64,000 nt of DNA, from contig NC_030836.1 in the NCBI RefSeq assembly GCF_001704415.2, positions 21,426,001 to 21,490,000 of the forward strand. Reading direction: 5' to 3'. The position numbers were made by a program, and so were the translations under genes. Source of the stretch: Capra hircus (Eukaryota > Chordata > Mammalia > Artiodactyla > Bovidae). Positions 1-11,290 of this stretch are shown here, piece after piece; the stretch's first letter is position 1, and each line of letters starts with the position of its first letter. The notes beneath the pieces were generated by a model. The model made no database searches, was not told the origin of the DNA, and saw nothing but the letters and a program-made list of their open reading frames with translations.

Positions 1-344
1 AAATGGCAGGTGTGCAATCCCTAGTGTGTCATGTTGAAAGGTCGACACCTCCATCTTCAAGATAAGTGATGACGTGACCTATGAATAGGGCAACAGAGGC
101 TTTCTTAACCACAGGTGACTCCTGTGAAGGCTCCTTTTGGTCAAAGGTTGGGGGTTCATCTCAACCTCTCTGGCTATTTGAAATTAGAAATGGTTAAATA
201 CTACCCAATCAACAAGCTTCTGGAATTATCTCTCTATTGTTTACAAAGCATTTTTCATGTTTGTCGTCTCGTTTTTATCTACCTAATCCTCCTTTGGTTT
301 ATTATGTTGTTTTCTTAGATAACACTTGAGATCTGAACAACAGT
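1..344. other. unique DNA, nothing recognised
   Basis: I see no repeat family or convincing coding signal. The short plus-strand frame at 115-318 has no recognisable protein character. Confidence 0.5.
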
Positions 345-545
345 CACCAGAGCAGAAGCTCTGTTTTGTCTTTACCAGACTGCCTAGGTATGGATACCAC
401 TAACTAGCTGTACAACCCTAAGACATTATTTAATCTCCCTGTGCTTCAGTTTATCTGTGAAATGATTATAATTTAAAGTGTTTTGTATAAAGATATTAAT
501 ATGTGTAAGAATGTAGCCACATTGCCTAGGGCGCTACACTCAATA
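345..545 (+). mobile_element. MIR SINE
   Basis: Diverged but ordered match to MIR: an AACTAGCTGTACAACCCTAAG core, then CTCCCTGTGCTTCAGTTTATCTGTGAAATG, the usual CTCAGTTTCCTCATCTGTAAAATG block. Confidence 0.75.
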
Positions 546-594
546 GCGACCTGCTATTATTATAATTATTATCAAAAGAATAATAGTGTTATAG

Positions 595-612
595 TGATGA
601 TGATGATGATAA
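595..612 (+). repeat. short (GAT)n microsatellite
   Basis: Five to six tandem GAT units between two MIR relics. Confidence 0.7.
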
Positions 613-629
613 ACTTCTTATGGATTTTA

Positions 630-815
630 TTTCAGTTAGTTCTTGGAGCTACCCTAAGCATCTTGCATTATTATTGATATTTACAAATGAGAAAATGATA
701 GCTCAGAAAAGTCATGTGAATTGCTCAAAGTCACTTAGCTAGAAAGTGACAGAGTTTAGATTTGAACTTGGGTTTCTCTGACCTCAAAGGCAATACTCAT
801 TACCACTAAACTATA
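630..815 (-). mobile_element. MIR SINE, antisense
   Basis: Reads ACAAATGAGAAAATGATAGC, then GTCACTTAGCTAGAAAGTGACAGAG and TTTGAACTTGGGT, the complement of the MIR order. A second MIR of opposite orientation lies just upstream. Confidence 0.75.
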
Positions 816-1217
816 CCCCCTAAAGGTGCTTCACCAGGAGTCATGATTGTCTGAGTTCTTACCTAGATTCTTCCCTTGGACAATACCTCTTTTCTTTTGG
901 AATAGCTGTTGCCATTTTATAATTTCTCCATTCATGATCATATCAAGACCCAGAGCAGAATAAGGAACTTAATACATGCTTGGAAGAATTTACTTAAAGT
1001 TGAACCTGATTGTTTAACCCATACAAAAACACTGAAACTTAGGTACACTGTACACTTAGGGCTCTGTTCTGGGCCCCATAGTCTGAAAGGAAACTGCAGA
1101 GCAGAAACCTCTGACAGCTTGCAAAATACTTTCACTTAAATCATTTTGTTTTGTTATCACAACTGCCCAGTGGTTTGAGAGGTTAATATGACTGTTTCCA
1201 TTGCACAAATGGAGAAA
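816..1217. other. unique DNA, nothing recognised
   Basis: Two short overlapping frames exist on opposite strands, but neither resembles a known protein. No repeat recognised. Confidence 0.45.
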
Positions 1218-1420
1218 GGTTCTCCCCTGGTAGCTCAGATGGTAAACAAAAAATCTCTCTGCAAGGCAAGAGACCCAGGTTTGATACCCCGAGTCAGGAA
1301 GATCCGCTGGAGACAGGAATGGCAACCCACTCCAGTATTCTTGCCTGGAGAATTCCACGGACAGACTACGGGGTCACAAAGAGTCAGACACAACTGAGAG
1401 ACTAACACTTTGACTTTCAG
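1218..1420 (+). mobile_element. Bov-tA SINE
   Basis: Sense copy: TCTCCCCTGGTAGCTCAGATGG, then GATCCGCTGGAGACAGGAATGG, CCTGGAGAATTCCACGG and GTCAGACACAACTGAGAGAC. The 5' third is tRNA-derived and the rest is the Bov-A body. Confidence 0.9.
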
Positions 1421-2865
1421 AGAGGTTAGGTGGGTAGCTCCTGGGTGCACAGCAAGAACACAGACCTTGTCTTCTGAGTCCCAGTTTTGCGATATTTTTG
1501 TCTTCGGTGATAACATATACCAGGGGGAATATAATCCTCAAACCCTTATTTGAAGGGTGAACTGTTGCAGTGTCCTAAATGGTAAGAACCAATCATCCAG
1601 CATGAACAGGGCCTTGAATCCAAAACCCTCTGGCTCTTAAGGCTGACCAGAAAAAAAAATCTTTGGCTTACTTCTGTAGTTTCCTTCTGGAGGGGTAAAA
1701 AGTTTAATCCTCAGACTCAATAGGGACAAATGACTCTCAGTAACTTCTTTCTAGAAGCAAACGTGAGAAGAGCAACTAGCAGATGAATGTAATGATCGAC
1801 TGGCAAAAAGTTCCCTCTGCGTCTGTCTGGAAATATGTGAAGGAGCACCGACTGCCAATTGCCTGTCAGGTCTCATCTCCTCGTCATGGAAGGTCTCCAT
1901 TTTCCCACTTCTGCACCAAATGAAATTGAGAATCCTTAGCCGCAACCTAATTACCAGTCCATGGCACCGTTTCAGACATGGAAGGCAAAGTTATGATAAA
2001 TATTTAATAGAACACTCAGCACAGTGAAAGCAACGAGCTGGAAAATGCTGGCGCTGGAAATGAACAGTTGTCTAGAGGGAGGATTTGTAGCTGGGATGTC
2101 TCCAGCTGAAACTAGACTTCATCCGCCCGGAAGATGCAAGAGCTATTCAGAAAGGGGACGGGGGCTCTGAGAGGCAATGAAAACCCACCCCTTCCATTAT
2201 CCAAACGGGGTCATGTTGGACTCAGTCTGAACTCCCATTCTGTCTTCTAGACACCTTTACCAAAAGCAACAGACTAGAAGCAGTGCTGGGAGAGCCAAAG
2301 CTTAGCATTCGCTGACAATGGTGCACGGCACTGGCTTCCATCCTGGCGTCCTCCAGGTCCCGAGAAGGAACAACAGTGTCTGGAATCTAGACGCTGGAAA
2401 AACTACTGCTTTACCACTGGTTTTAATGTATCTTTAGTATTTCGGTAGATCCATTAAAACAGAAAATAAAATATTACTAAATACATTCAGATCTTTTATG
2501 CTGACAAAAGACTTGAAAACACAAGTCTCCTTTCTCTAAAAGCCCCACTGAAATGAAAGGCAAGGCATACAAATGTTTTGAAGCCACCACGGCAAAGGAC
2601 ATTGAGAGGATGTAATAGGAGACAAGAAAAGTCAAAGACAGTTTTAGAAGATGGAAAAAAGGTAAGTGAGTCATAACTGACTAAAAGTGGAGAAAGCTGA
2701 AACTAAAAACCTGAAATGACAGCTGACAAAAAGAAGCAAGTCAGATCATGCCTTGAAACTATAGGAAACTTGGGTTTTAAAATCATCAGGTATTTCCATC
2801 GGGTGAGGAGGGAAATGTAGCTAAAAGAAAGGGGAGAATCGGCTGAAAATCAGTATAAGGATCAG
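1421..2865. other. unique non-coding stretch
   Basis: No repeat family recognised over 1.4 kb and no frame with protein character. About 1950-2450 is less A+T rich than its surroundings and could hold conserved non-coding sequence, but that cannot be judged without an alignment. Confidence 0.4.
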
Positions 2866-3273
2866 TTAAGAATTGATGCTTTTGAACTGTGGTGTTGGAG
2901 AAGACTCTTGAGAGTTCCTTGGACAGTGAAGAGATCCAACCAGTCCATCCTAAATGAAATCAGTCCTGAGTGTTCATTGGAAAGACTGATGCTGAAGCTG
3001 AAACTCCAATACTTTGGCCACCTGATGTGAAAAACTGACTCATTTGAAAAGACCCTGATGCTGGGAAAGATTGAAGGCGGGAGGAGAAGGGGATGACTGA
3101 GGACGAGATGGTTGGATGGCATCACCGACTCAATGGACATGAGTCTATGTCCATGAGTCTGTCACTCCTGAGTGAACTCCGGGAGTTGGTGATGGACAGG
3201 GAGGCCTGGTGTGCTGCCATTCATGGGGTCACAAAGAGTAGGACACAACTGAAGGACTATGAATTGAACTGAT
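2866..3273 (+). mobile_element. BovB LINE 3' end (5' truncated)
   Basis: Matches the last 400 bases of BovB: GATGCTTTTGAACTGTGGTG through GGAGGCCTGGTGTGCTGCC and the terminal GGACACAACTGAAGGAC. The region encodes the C-terminal end of the reverse-transcriptase ORF, but stops and frameshifts break it. A small local duplication, ATGGACATGAGTCT then ATGTCCATGAGTCT, lies near 3134-3162. Confidence 0.9.
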
Positions 3274-3584
3274 CCCAGATTCACTGCATCCCAGGCCAGA
3301 TGTGCTATGCTATGACTATTCCCCTGGTACCAATGACCACATCATCACAGCAGGAGCCTGAAGGTTCATCTTTGTAGGAACTGAATCAGAAAGGACTAGG
3401 GGATGACTCAGGCACAGGATGGAGAGAGGGACAGAGAGACGATAAAGCCAATCCAGCAAAGTGTTCACTGTAGAACCAGATGGTAGTTCGACGGGTATAG
3501 ACTTCTCTGTATTGCTTCGAAATTTTTCATGATAAAATGAGAGGGGAAAAATCCATCCCGAATCTGAATCCAATCTGTTTTCAG
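3274..3584. other. unique DNA
   Basis: No repeat recognised. A minus-strand 135-codon frame (3316-3723) spans this stretch and the antisense of the neighbouring L2, so it is not supported as a gene. Confidence 0.4.
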
Positions 3585-3985
3585 CATCGCTGCTGCCACC
3601 TCCCTCATCCCAAGTCTCCTTCATCTCACCTGGATCTCTGCAATAACCTTCCAACTGCTCTTCCTGCTCCTGTTCCGCCCATCGGTACATTCTCAGCAGA
3701 GAAACTAGAGGGATCTTATTCAAACAGCAGTCAGCTCAGGCCACACCTCCACCCAGAACCCTGTGCAGCTCTCCATTTCACCGGGAACACACTAGAGAGT
3801 CCTTCCAAAGGCCTCCCAGTTCCTGCGTGACCCGGACTCCTGTTACTGCTCCGACTTCATGCGCTGCCACTGGGCCCTTCACACGCTATAAGGCAGCCAC
3901 TCAGGCCTCCTTGCTATTTCTCAGGCACTCCAGGCCTCTCCAGGCACGCTCTTGACTTAGTGTCCCTCCTGTCTAACAGACACTC
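3585..3985 (+). mobile_element. L2 LINE 3' fragment
   Basis: Has the L2 order CACCTGGATCTCTGCAATAAC, CTTCCAACTGCTC, then GGATCTTATTCAAACAGCAG, GCCTCCCAGTTCC, GGCCTCCTTGCTATTTCTCAG and CCAGGCACGCTCTTG. Ancient mammal-wide LINE, heavily diverged. Confidence 0.72.
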
Positions 3986-4082
3986 TCACTAGATGACTGG
4001 AGGGCTAGCTCTGCACCTCTATGACCTTGCTAATCTCTCATCTGCTCAATGCGCCTACCCTAATACTCAGCGAAAAGCAATG

Positions 4083-4296
4083 AAAGTGAAAGTGTTAGTT
4101 GCTCAGTCATGTCTAGCTCTTTGGGATCCCACAGACTACCTCACCAGGTTCCTCTGTCCAAGGGATTTCTCAGGCAAGAATCCTGGAGCGGGTTGCCATT
4201 TCCTTCTCCAGGGGATGTTCCCAAACCGGGGATTGAACCTGGGTCTCCTGCATTGCAGGCAGATTCCTTACCATCTCAGCCACCAGGGAAGCCAAT
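4083..4296 (-). mobile_element. Bov-tA SINE, antisense
   Basis: Complement of Bov-tA: GTTGCTCAGTCATGTCTAGC at its 3' end, TCCTTCTCCAGGGGATG mid-body, and CTCAGCCACCAGGGAAGCC at the tRNA-derived end. Confidence 0.9.
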
Positions 4297-4349
4297 TACT
4301 CTTAAGGGGAAGGGATCATTGGGGAGTTTGGGATGGACATGAACACCCT

Positions 4350-4535
4350 GCTTGTATTTAAAATGGATAGCCAATGAGGTCCTACTGCATAGCACAGGGA
4401 ACTCTGCTCAATGTTATGTGGCAGCCTGGATGGGAGGGGAGTTTGGGGGAGAATGGGTACATGTATACATAGGCTGAGTCCCTTCGCTATTCACCTGAAC
4501 TATCACAATATTGTTGGCTATACCTCAATACAAAA
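4350..4535 (+). mobile_element. L1 3'-end fragment
   Basis: Ruminant L1 tail: CCTACTGCATAGCACAGGGAAC, TCTGCTCAATGTTATGTGGC, then GGGTACATGTATACATAGGC and AATATTGTTGGCTATACC. Confidence 0.75.
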
Positions 4536-4537
4536 TG

Positions 4538-4700
4538 TTTTTAGTGCTAAAGACTGTGCTTTCACTCCAGGGGGATGCAGGTTGGATCCCTGGTCAAGGG
4601 ACAAAGATCCCACACGGCACAAGGGCAAGGTAAAAAATAAATGAATAAATTGGGCCAGGATACTAAAACATCTGAAAAGTCCAAATAAAAATAAAAACTC
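4538..4700 (+). mobile_element. CHR-type tRNA SINE
   Basis: AGTGCTAAAGACTGTGCTTTC followed by GGTTGGATCCCTGGTC (tRNA B-box-like) and AAGATCCCACACGGCAC, ending in an A-rich tail. This is the layout of cetartiodactyl CHR SINEs. It directly abuts the L1 tail. Confidence 0.65.
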
Positions 4701-4764
4701 CTGCAGTCTCTCCTCTCGGCGCTCCTGGCCCGCCTTGCCTTGCCCTAGTTTTCCTTTCCTGCCC

Positions 4765-5007
4765 CAGCAGAACATTTGTCACTTTATAGCAAGCTCTAGA
4801 ACTTACGTATTTATTGTGTTTACTGGTCCCATCTCAACTAGGATTGCTAGAATATAAAAATACAGGACACCCAGTTAAGTCTGAATTTCAAACAAACAAC
4901 CTCTCAATCTGTCCCCTGCAATGTGTAGCACATATTCATACACAAAGATATTGTGGTTTATTTGAAATTGAAATGAAACTGAGCATCCTGCAATTGATCT
5001 GGTGACC

Positions 5008-5053
<46 letters not shown>

Positions 5054-5195
5054 ACGCACACTCACAGGAATATAAGGTCCTCAAGGAAGCCAGGGATCCT
5101 CTGCTTTGTTCTCTGATATATCCTCAAGGCCCAGAACACTGCAGGTTTCAGAGTATATGTTGATTAAATATACACTGGATGAATGAATGATTACA
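4765..5195 (+). mobile_element. L2 LINE 3' end with internal CA repeat
   Basis: AACATTTGTCACTTTATAGC at the left, and CAGGGATCCTCTGCTTTGTTC, CCAGAACACTGCAGG and GGATGAATGAATGA at the right fit the L2 3' end. A CA microsatellite sits inside. Confidence 0.55.
5010..5049 (+). repeat. (CA)n microsatellite
   Basis: About 20 uninterrupted CA units. Confidence 0.97.
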
Positions 5196-6037
5196 TTTTT
5201 CTCAGGATGTGTGCTAAGAGAACAAGAGAGTAATCCTCAGAAGATGTGTGATACAGGAAACTGGAAATCCAACACCAAAACAAGTTTCTAAAATGTCTCA
5301 GATGATGCTGTGAGGCTGACCTGCAGTGGGAGGACACACACAGAGGGACCAGAAATGAAACCAACAGATGAACTGGTGTGTCTGCCTGTGGCATTATCAT
5401 GGTAATGGGCTGCCCAGCTCTCTCAAGGGATCTGATAGGGGTTTTTAATCATACTTAGGCCAAAAAATGAGACATTATCAACTTCAAGCAAAATAAAAAT
5501 GGTTACAAAGAGGAAAAGTAATCGTGACACACTACAGTATTTATGTGACAGTTATAAAGCAAACACTGACTACAGTACTGATTTGACCATCAGTGAGGTG
5601 TCATCTCAGCAAACAGGAGGAACGGAAGGTGTGTGCAGTGGGGTTAAAGGAGCATAAAATGGCTAAATCGCCATCTTCCCACTCTTGCCACCTTGGTGTT
5701 AATGGGTAGACCACAGAAAATGTCTAACATTTAAAAACTAAGAAAGAACAGCTTAATTACATAGTTTAGAAATTTGGAGACAAAGGAAAAGAAGAAATAG
5801 CTTCCAGCAGTGAAGCTAGCTGCCCATAGGGAGGACTCAGGGGAAGAAAAGAGTGGAAAGGCTGAAGAGGGATGGGGCAGTTTTGCTGTTTTCTGTCATA
5901 ACTCTTTCAGCACCCTTTTATTAACTATATATATGTGTGTCTGTGTTTCTTCACAAAAATTAAAATTTCATTTAAAACCCTCAGTTCTGCTACTTAGGAA
6001 ACAAAAACAAAAAGGGAAACAGAATTTCTAGAACACC
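5196..6037. other. unique DNA, nothing recognised
   Basis: No repeat family or host exon seen. Short frames have no protein-like composition. Confidence 0.4.
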
Positions 6038-6047
6038 AACATAGGAA

Positions 6048-6634
6048 CTGCAGATGGTGACTGCAGCCATGAAATTAAAAGACGCTTATTCCTTGGAAGG
6101 AAAGTTATGACCAATCTAGACAGCATATTCAAAAGCAGAGACATTACTTTGCCAACAATGATCCATCTAGTCAATGCTATGGTTTTTCCAGTGGTCATGT
6201 ATGGATGTGAGAGTTGGACTGTGAAGAAAGCTGAGTGCCAAAGAATTGATGCTTTTGAACTGTGGTGTTGGAGAAGACTCTTGAGGGTCCCTTGGACTGA
6301 AAGGAGATCCAACTAGTCCATTCTGAAGGAGATCAGCCCTGGAATTTCTTTGGAAGGAATGATGCTAAAGCTGAAACTCCAGTACTTTGGCCACCTCATG
6401 CGAAGAGTTGACTCATTGGAAAAGACTGTGATGCTGGGAGGGATTGGGGACAGGAGGAGAAGGGGACGACAGAGGATGAGATGGCTGGATGGCATCACTG
6501 ACTCGACAGACATGAGTCTGAGTGAACTCCGGGAATTGGTGATGGACAGGGAGGCCTGGCGTGCTGCGACTCATTTGCTGGGGTCGCAAAGAGTCGGACG
6601 TGACTGAGCGACTGAACTGAACTGAATTGAACTG
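6048..6634 (+). mobile_element. BovB LINE 3' end with target duplication
   Basis: Starts at the ACTGCAGATGGTGACTGCAG part of BovB and runs to the GACTGAACTGAACTGAATTG tail. AACATAGGAA occurs at 6038-6047 and again at 6635-6644, a ten-base perfect target-site duplication. The encoded RT C terminus ([33 protein letters not shown]) is interrupted by stops. Confidence 0.94.
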
Positions 6635-6644
6635 AACATAGGAA

Positions 6645-7227
6645 AAATATCCATACATTATTTTAATGCTATGAAACCTTTATACATTTGCAAACTCGCT
6701 GACAGGCTCATATACTTCACTATAAACAGATGCAGTTTTACCTGAAATTACTACACATTTAATCTTGACTTTTTTCCCCCTTTTGACATACTTCAGGAGT
6801 ACTAGGTAACGGAAGACGATTCAGAGTTGAGGTCCAACCTGGCTACCTAATTGCAAATGTTTACTAACATTTCATTAGGACTTTTTCACTTACAAAATCC
6901 TTTGCACCATCATTTCATTTGATTCTCCAATGTTCCTTTAAAAATTATTTTCATATTATTCATATTTGGATTTCTCCCAGCATTAAACAACATAATATCC
7001 TCAGATAAGATGATGTGAACTCAGGAAGGAAAAGCTCTGACATTCTCATTGTTTCCCTATCGTTTGTTTTATCCTCTCCTGTTCCTGCTGACTCTTGAAC
7101 TATTATAAGTCTACATTTACAAGCCTTAGCATTTCTCTTCCAGAAGCTTTCTCTCCAAGGTCATAATCCCTGATCCTTCCTGCTTTTCCCTCCGCTCTGA
7201 TAAGATGCCAATCACTGCCTTGCCTGT
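6645..7227. other. unique DNA
   Basis: No confident feature. About 6870-6960 has a faint MIR-like flavour (TTTCACTTACAAAATCCTTTG), too weak to call. Confidence 0.35.
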
Positions 7228-7525
7228 GGGCTTCCCTGATAGCTCAGTTGGTAAAGAATCTGCCTACAACACAGGAGACCCTGGTTCAATTCCTGGGTCA
7301 GGAAGATCTCCTGGAGAAGGAATAGACTATCCACTCCTGTATTCTTGGGCTTCCCTGATGGCTCAGCTGGTGAAGAATCTGGTTGTGATATGGGAGACCT
7401 AGGTTTGATCCCTGGGTTGGGAAGATCCCCTGGAGAAGTCAAAGGCCACCGGCTCCAGTATTCTGGCCTGGAGAATTCCATGGTGGCAAAAGAGTCGGAC
7501 ACAACCGAGCAACTTTCACTTTTCC
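7228..7525 (+). mobile_element. Bov-tA-type SINE with duplicated 5' unit
   Basis: Two successive tRNA-derived heads: GGCTTCCCTGATAGCTCAG at 7229 and GGGCTTCCCTGATGGCTCAGC near 7347, each with its own CCTGGAGAAG body. The single tail is GAGTCGGACACAACCGAGC. This is a dimeric ruminant SINE form. Confidence 0.88.
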
Positions 7526-7668
7526 TTGCCTGTGACCCTCACTATCTCCAAAATCTTCTCTGAGGCACAGAGATACAGAAGCATCGCTCTTCCTTTCAGT
7601 TTCTCATGCTATTTAAACTATTCAAAAGCAGAGAAGAAAAATACACACCTATCTCACCAATATATAGG

Positions 7669-7830
7669 GACTGCCCGGGTGACTCAGTGGTAAAGAACCC
7701 GCCTCGCAATACAGGAGCTGAAGAGACCCGGGTTCGATCCCTGGATTGGGAAGATCCCCTGGAGAAGGAAATGGCACCGCACTCCAGTATTCTTGCTGGG
7801 GATCCCATGGACAGAGGGGCCCGGGGGGCT
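7669..7830 (+). mobile_element. Bov-tA SINE, 3' end lost at an L1 junction
   Basis: GGGACTGCCCGGGTGACTCAG, GACCCGGGTTCGATCCCTGG, then GAGAAGGAAATGGCACCGC and a break after GGACAGAGGGGCCCGGGGG. The L1 piece begins there. Confidence 0.87.
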
Positions 7831-7920
7831 CCTTTTTACCTTTTCTTCTCTTTTTTGTTGGAATGCAGTTACTTTACAGTGTTGTGTTCATTTCTGCTGT
7901 ACAACATCATGACTCAGCCA

Positions 7921-7955
<35 letters not shown>

Positions 7956-8045
7956 CTCCTCCCCCTTGAGCCTCCCATGCACCCCCCTTTTCCACCCCTC
8001 TAGGTCATCACAAAGCACCAAGTTGAGCTCCTTGTGAATATGGTA
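7831..8045 (-). mobile_element. L1 3'-end fragment, antisense
   Basis: GTTACTTTACAGTGTTGTG, TTTCTGCTGTACAACATCATG, ACTCAGCCATAGGTG, a GT run, then CCCTTGAGCCTCCCATGC. This is the complement of a ruminant L1 3' region. Confidence 0.78.
7924..7953 (+). repeat. (GT)n microsatellite
   Basis: About 15 GT units inside the antisense L1, at the place where the L1 normally carries a short TG run. Confidence 0.96.
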
Positions 8046-8967
8046 TTTAAAAAACCCTTCGTCTTTCCCTTTCACACAGTTACACTCCTTGATACATGTT
8101 TTAAATAGACTACGTTATTCTGAACTCAAAAATCTCTCTTTACTGAATACTCTATTTTCAGCCTTCATTTTCCAATAGGAGGAGGCGAAGTTTAGAGCTC
8201 ACTTCCAAATTATTCATTTGTCCTAAAGACCAAGTGCAGAACAATTAATCAATTCATCACTGACTGGGTCTATCCATCCTTGCTTCAGGTCACATGTTAA
8301 CTTATAAATGAGCCTACTGTTCCCTAAGGCCACCCCAAGATCCCCATAGGGAGAATGATGCAAACTCTCTTGATAAAAGTTACACATAGCTAATACCCTA
8401 AGAAGGATTACCTGACACTGCTCAAATTCATCATTTTCAGACAAGAACTTCCAAAGCTTGCATATTTTCTTTGCCCTCAAATTCATTTGCTTTCAAGAAT
8501 TCAGGTATGTCTTTCTCTCACAGTTTACATGACACTTTTCACCAGTCCATCTTTCTTTGCCCATTTCCATAATTTTATATCTCTCTTCTCTCAGTTCTGT
8601 AATTTTCTCATGATTTTTAAGTCTTTCATACGTGCATGTATGTGTATGAGAGATGTGTACAGGTGTATTATAGCAATAAAAGGCAGAGCAATGATTTTAA
8701 CACATTTATCCCATCTGATATGAATATATACACATCCATTACCGTGTCTTTTTTTTTCCTTCAACTACTGTTAGAGAGACATTGTTTGTCTAAGTAGGGC
8801 CTGGCTGACACAATGGAATACTTTCCATCTAGTTCAATCCATTGCTCTTAAATAATGTGAATTTTCTAATCACAATACCCACAGAACAATTCCTCAGCCA
8901 TGTGGGTTCCTTGGCTACTTCCTTCTTTCTCCTCAACAACCCACTGCCATGTGATGACACGTTCCTG
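8046..8967. other. unique DNA, nothing recognised
   Basis: No repeat or exon recognised. The frames at 8223-8486 (minus) and 8487-8723 (plus) have no recognisable homology. Confidence 0.4.
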
Positions 8968-9059
8968 TTGTATTGGGTTGACCAAAATATTCATCTGGGC
9001 TTTTCTGTATCATCTTATGGAGAAAACCCAGGCAAACTTTTTTGGTCAACCCAATACAA
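8968..9059 (+). mobile_element. mariner-type MITE hairpin
   Basis: Near-complete palindrome. TATTGGGTTGACCAAAATAT starts at 8971, and its complement TTTTGGTCAACCCAATA ends at 9056, with TA at both borders as expected for mariner. The interior has no transposase. The layout matches the abundant short bovine mariner derivative. Confidence 0.88.
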
Positions 9060-9274
9060 GTATCTTCCCATACATCAAGAACTTACCTGCACAGCTTTAC
9101 CTCTCTTTGCCTGTCAATGAGAAACCATGATTTTTCTGATCAAACCCTTTCCTGCATCCTTTTATTCCAAGTTAAATTATGATGTTAAAGGTCAGTTATA
9201 CCTGTTTCTCAGTGACTAGTCTATCCTTCCCAATGCTTTGTTTCAAATTCACCCACACCTCCAGTAATGTTTTT
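9060..9274. other. unique DNA
   Basis: Nothing recognised. Confidence 0.35.
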
Positions 9275-9394
9275 CAGTTACTAAATCTTGTCTGACTCTT
9301 TTGCGACCCCATGAGTTGTAGCCCACCAAGCTCCTCTGTCCATGGGACTTTCCAGGCAAGAATACTGGAGTGGGTTGTCATTTCTTTCTCCAGT
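9275..9394 (-). mobile_element. partial Bov-tA SINE, antisense
   Basis: CAGTTACTAAATCTTGTCTGAC, then TTGCGACCCCATGAGTTGTAG, CAAGAATACTGGAGTGGG and TTTCTTTCTCCAG. The tRNA-derived 5' part is missing. Confidence 0.85.
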
Positions 9395-10200
9395 ATATGT
9401 GTTAACATAAGGGCCTCAGATACAGACTCTGTCCTTAACTTGTTAAGAAAAATGTCACCACTATAGACAGCTTGAAGCCATTCCCTTATCTGCACTTTAG
9501 GTCTAAGGGAGGCAAAGCCAGCGATGATATAACTCGCTCTGATTCTGTGCTATCTTCTGTCTTAAATGCCCTCTTTGGTTTGTTCTAATATCTTTTAAGG
9601 CCACTCAGGGTTCTTTTCTGTCATTTTGTGATCTAAGCCGCCCTAGCATCTAACCAGCTTCTTCTATAGCAAGATCAAAAGCAAGAATTTCGTAACTAAT
9701 GTTAAAGGTATGTCAGTGGCCTTCAGAAATGGATGTCTCATATTTTGCCCACTAACTAGTTATTAAAAGCATGACTGTCTGAGGGCCTTTAGACCTCAGC
9801 CCTGAGACCTACAACTTGAGATGGACTTTCTTTGGCAGTGTCTTTGAAGTGTGACATCTTCACCTAATGCCCTCCTCTACCCTCTTTGCCTAGTTCTCCA
9901 TTTAGAGAACTCTCTGTGCCTGCTATACCTTTACAAGCTCTTTGTACAATTTCATAAAACTCCATTAACCAGCCTCAGCACCTTTACCATCTATCAATTC
10001 TTAACTCTCAAACCTACTTCCCTTTCTTCCCTGTCTCTCCCATATCCTAAGAGGTGTTCAGGAAGGGAACTTAATCTTGCCTGACCTATCTTTCTTTTCT
10101 TTTCATGTTGAGTCCATTTGATCTTTTTAATTTAACTTAATTTTAATCATCTCCTACATCCCTTTGTCAGGCTTGTTCTGATAAAGGTTTGCAGAGGATG
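9395..10200. other. unique or highly diverged DNA
   Basis: 9850-10080 is pyrimidine-rich and faintly L2-like, not enough to call. No host exon seen. Confidence 0.35.
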
Positions 10201-10408
10201 ACAGCATATTGGAGATACATACTTTCAGCCTAGTCTTGAGGGGCAAGAGTTCTTGCAAATATTTGTTGCAGGAAATGATCTGAGTCTTGAAGAAAAGTAG
10301 AATTTTGTTGGATAAAGAAGGGGCAAAAGAGCATCGCAGGCTAAGGGAAAAGCATGTGCAAAGGGACAGAAACATAAAGCAGCACAGTCTGAACAGGACA
10401 CTAGTTCA

Positions 10409-10799
10409 CTGTTGTTAGTCGATAAGTTGTGGCTGACTCTTTGCAACATCGTGGACTGTAGCCCACCAGACTCCTGTCCATCGGATCTCCCTGGCAAGAA
10501 TACTGGAGCAGGGTGCCATTTCCTCCTCCAAGGGGTCTTACCAAACCAGGGATCAAATCACATCTCTAGCATTTGTACTCCCAATTCTTTGTGATCCCAT
10601 GGACTATACAGTCCATGGAGTTCTCCAGGCCAGAAAACTGGAGTGGGTAGCCTTTTCCTTCTCCAGGGGTTCTTCTCAACCCAGGGATTGAACCTAGGTC
10701 TCCTGTACTGCAGGCAGATTCTTTACCAGCTGAGCCACAAGGGAAACCCACTCAGCACTGGCAGATGGGTTCTTTACCACTGAGCCACCAGGGAAGCCA
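10409..10799 (-). mobile_element. Bov-tA SINE, antisense, split by a second SINE
   Basis: 3' part TGTTAGTCGATAAGTTGTGG to ACCAGGGATCAAATCAC. The tRNA-derived 5' part GGTTCTTTACCACTGAGCCACC and AGGGAAGCC resumes after 10752. The inner SINE occupies about 10580-10751. Confidence 0.8.
10580..10751 (-). mobile_element. Bov-tA SINE nested in another Bov-tA
   Basis: CCCAATTCTTTGTGATCCC, then ACTGGAGTGGGTAGCC, CCTTCTCCAGGGGTTC and CAGCTGAGCCACAAGGGAAAC. It has its own head and body between two pieces of the outer copy. Confidence 0.8.
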
Positions 10800-11290
10800 G
10801 TTCACTGTTACCATGGCTAAAATGTGAGAGGGACGAAGGGGAGACTGTTAGGAGATGCAGCTACTGAGGTAAAGAGTGATCAAGTGTAAGATGACCTTGA
10901 ATTATATGCACATGGGACAAAGTGGATCACTGATGGGTTTAAAGCAAGCTACTGGCATGACAAGATTTCTCTCACCTGAAGACCTCCACCAGATCCACAG
11001 AAAAGTCAAGTCTTGGAGTAAAAGAGATTGGGTAAGAAATTTTTACAGTATTTAGGAAAGGGCTGAAATGACTGAGTCTTGGACTGAGCTGAAGAGAAAG
11101 GGAGGATTTTTACAAACTCTGAGTGGGGGGTGGAATAATGTGTTCGCATTTTTTACAAGCTCACTCTAGCTGCCCTGTGATGACTACGTAGAAAGGAGGA
11201 CAGAGTAGATGAAGTAGGCCAGTTTGGAAGCTACTGCAGTGGTCCAAGTTGAAGATGGTTGCCTGGGCTGGTGGGGTGCGCCTGCTAGAA

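Larger units (their letters stand above)
10220..11290 (+). repeat. ancient mammal-wide repeat, family uncertain, split by SINEs
   Basis: Left part GCATGTGCAAAGGGACAGAAAC; right part after the SINEs GGTTTAAAGCAAGCTACTGG, CTCACTCTAGCTGCCCTGTG and GCTACTGCAGTGGTCCAAG. These match a widespread ancient mammalian repeat that I remember but cannot name safely. Related pieces seem to lie at 23640-23800 and 57150-57500. Confidence 0.45.

Noticed and set aside
3129..3162. short palindrome-like GGACATGAGTCTATGTCC in BovB
   Set aside because: Explained by a small duplication of a BovB phrase; too short to be a regulatory operator.
3316..3723. 135-codon minus-strand frame
   Set aside because: It crosses unique DNA and the antisense of an L2 relic. 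The sense strand carries the ordered L2 match, so the frame is accidental.
4083..4361. frames through Bov-tA elements with repeated Pro/Gly-rich peptides
   Set aside because: The same peptide flavour recurs at every SINE in both orientations; it is SINE sequence, not protein.
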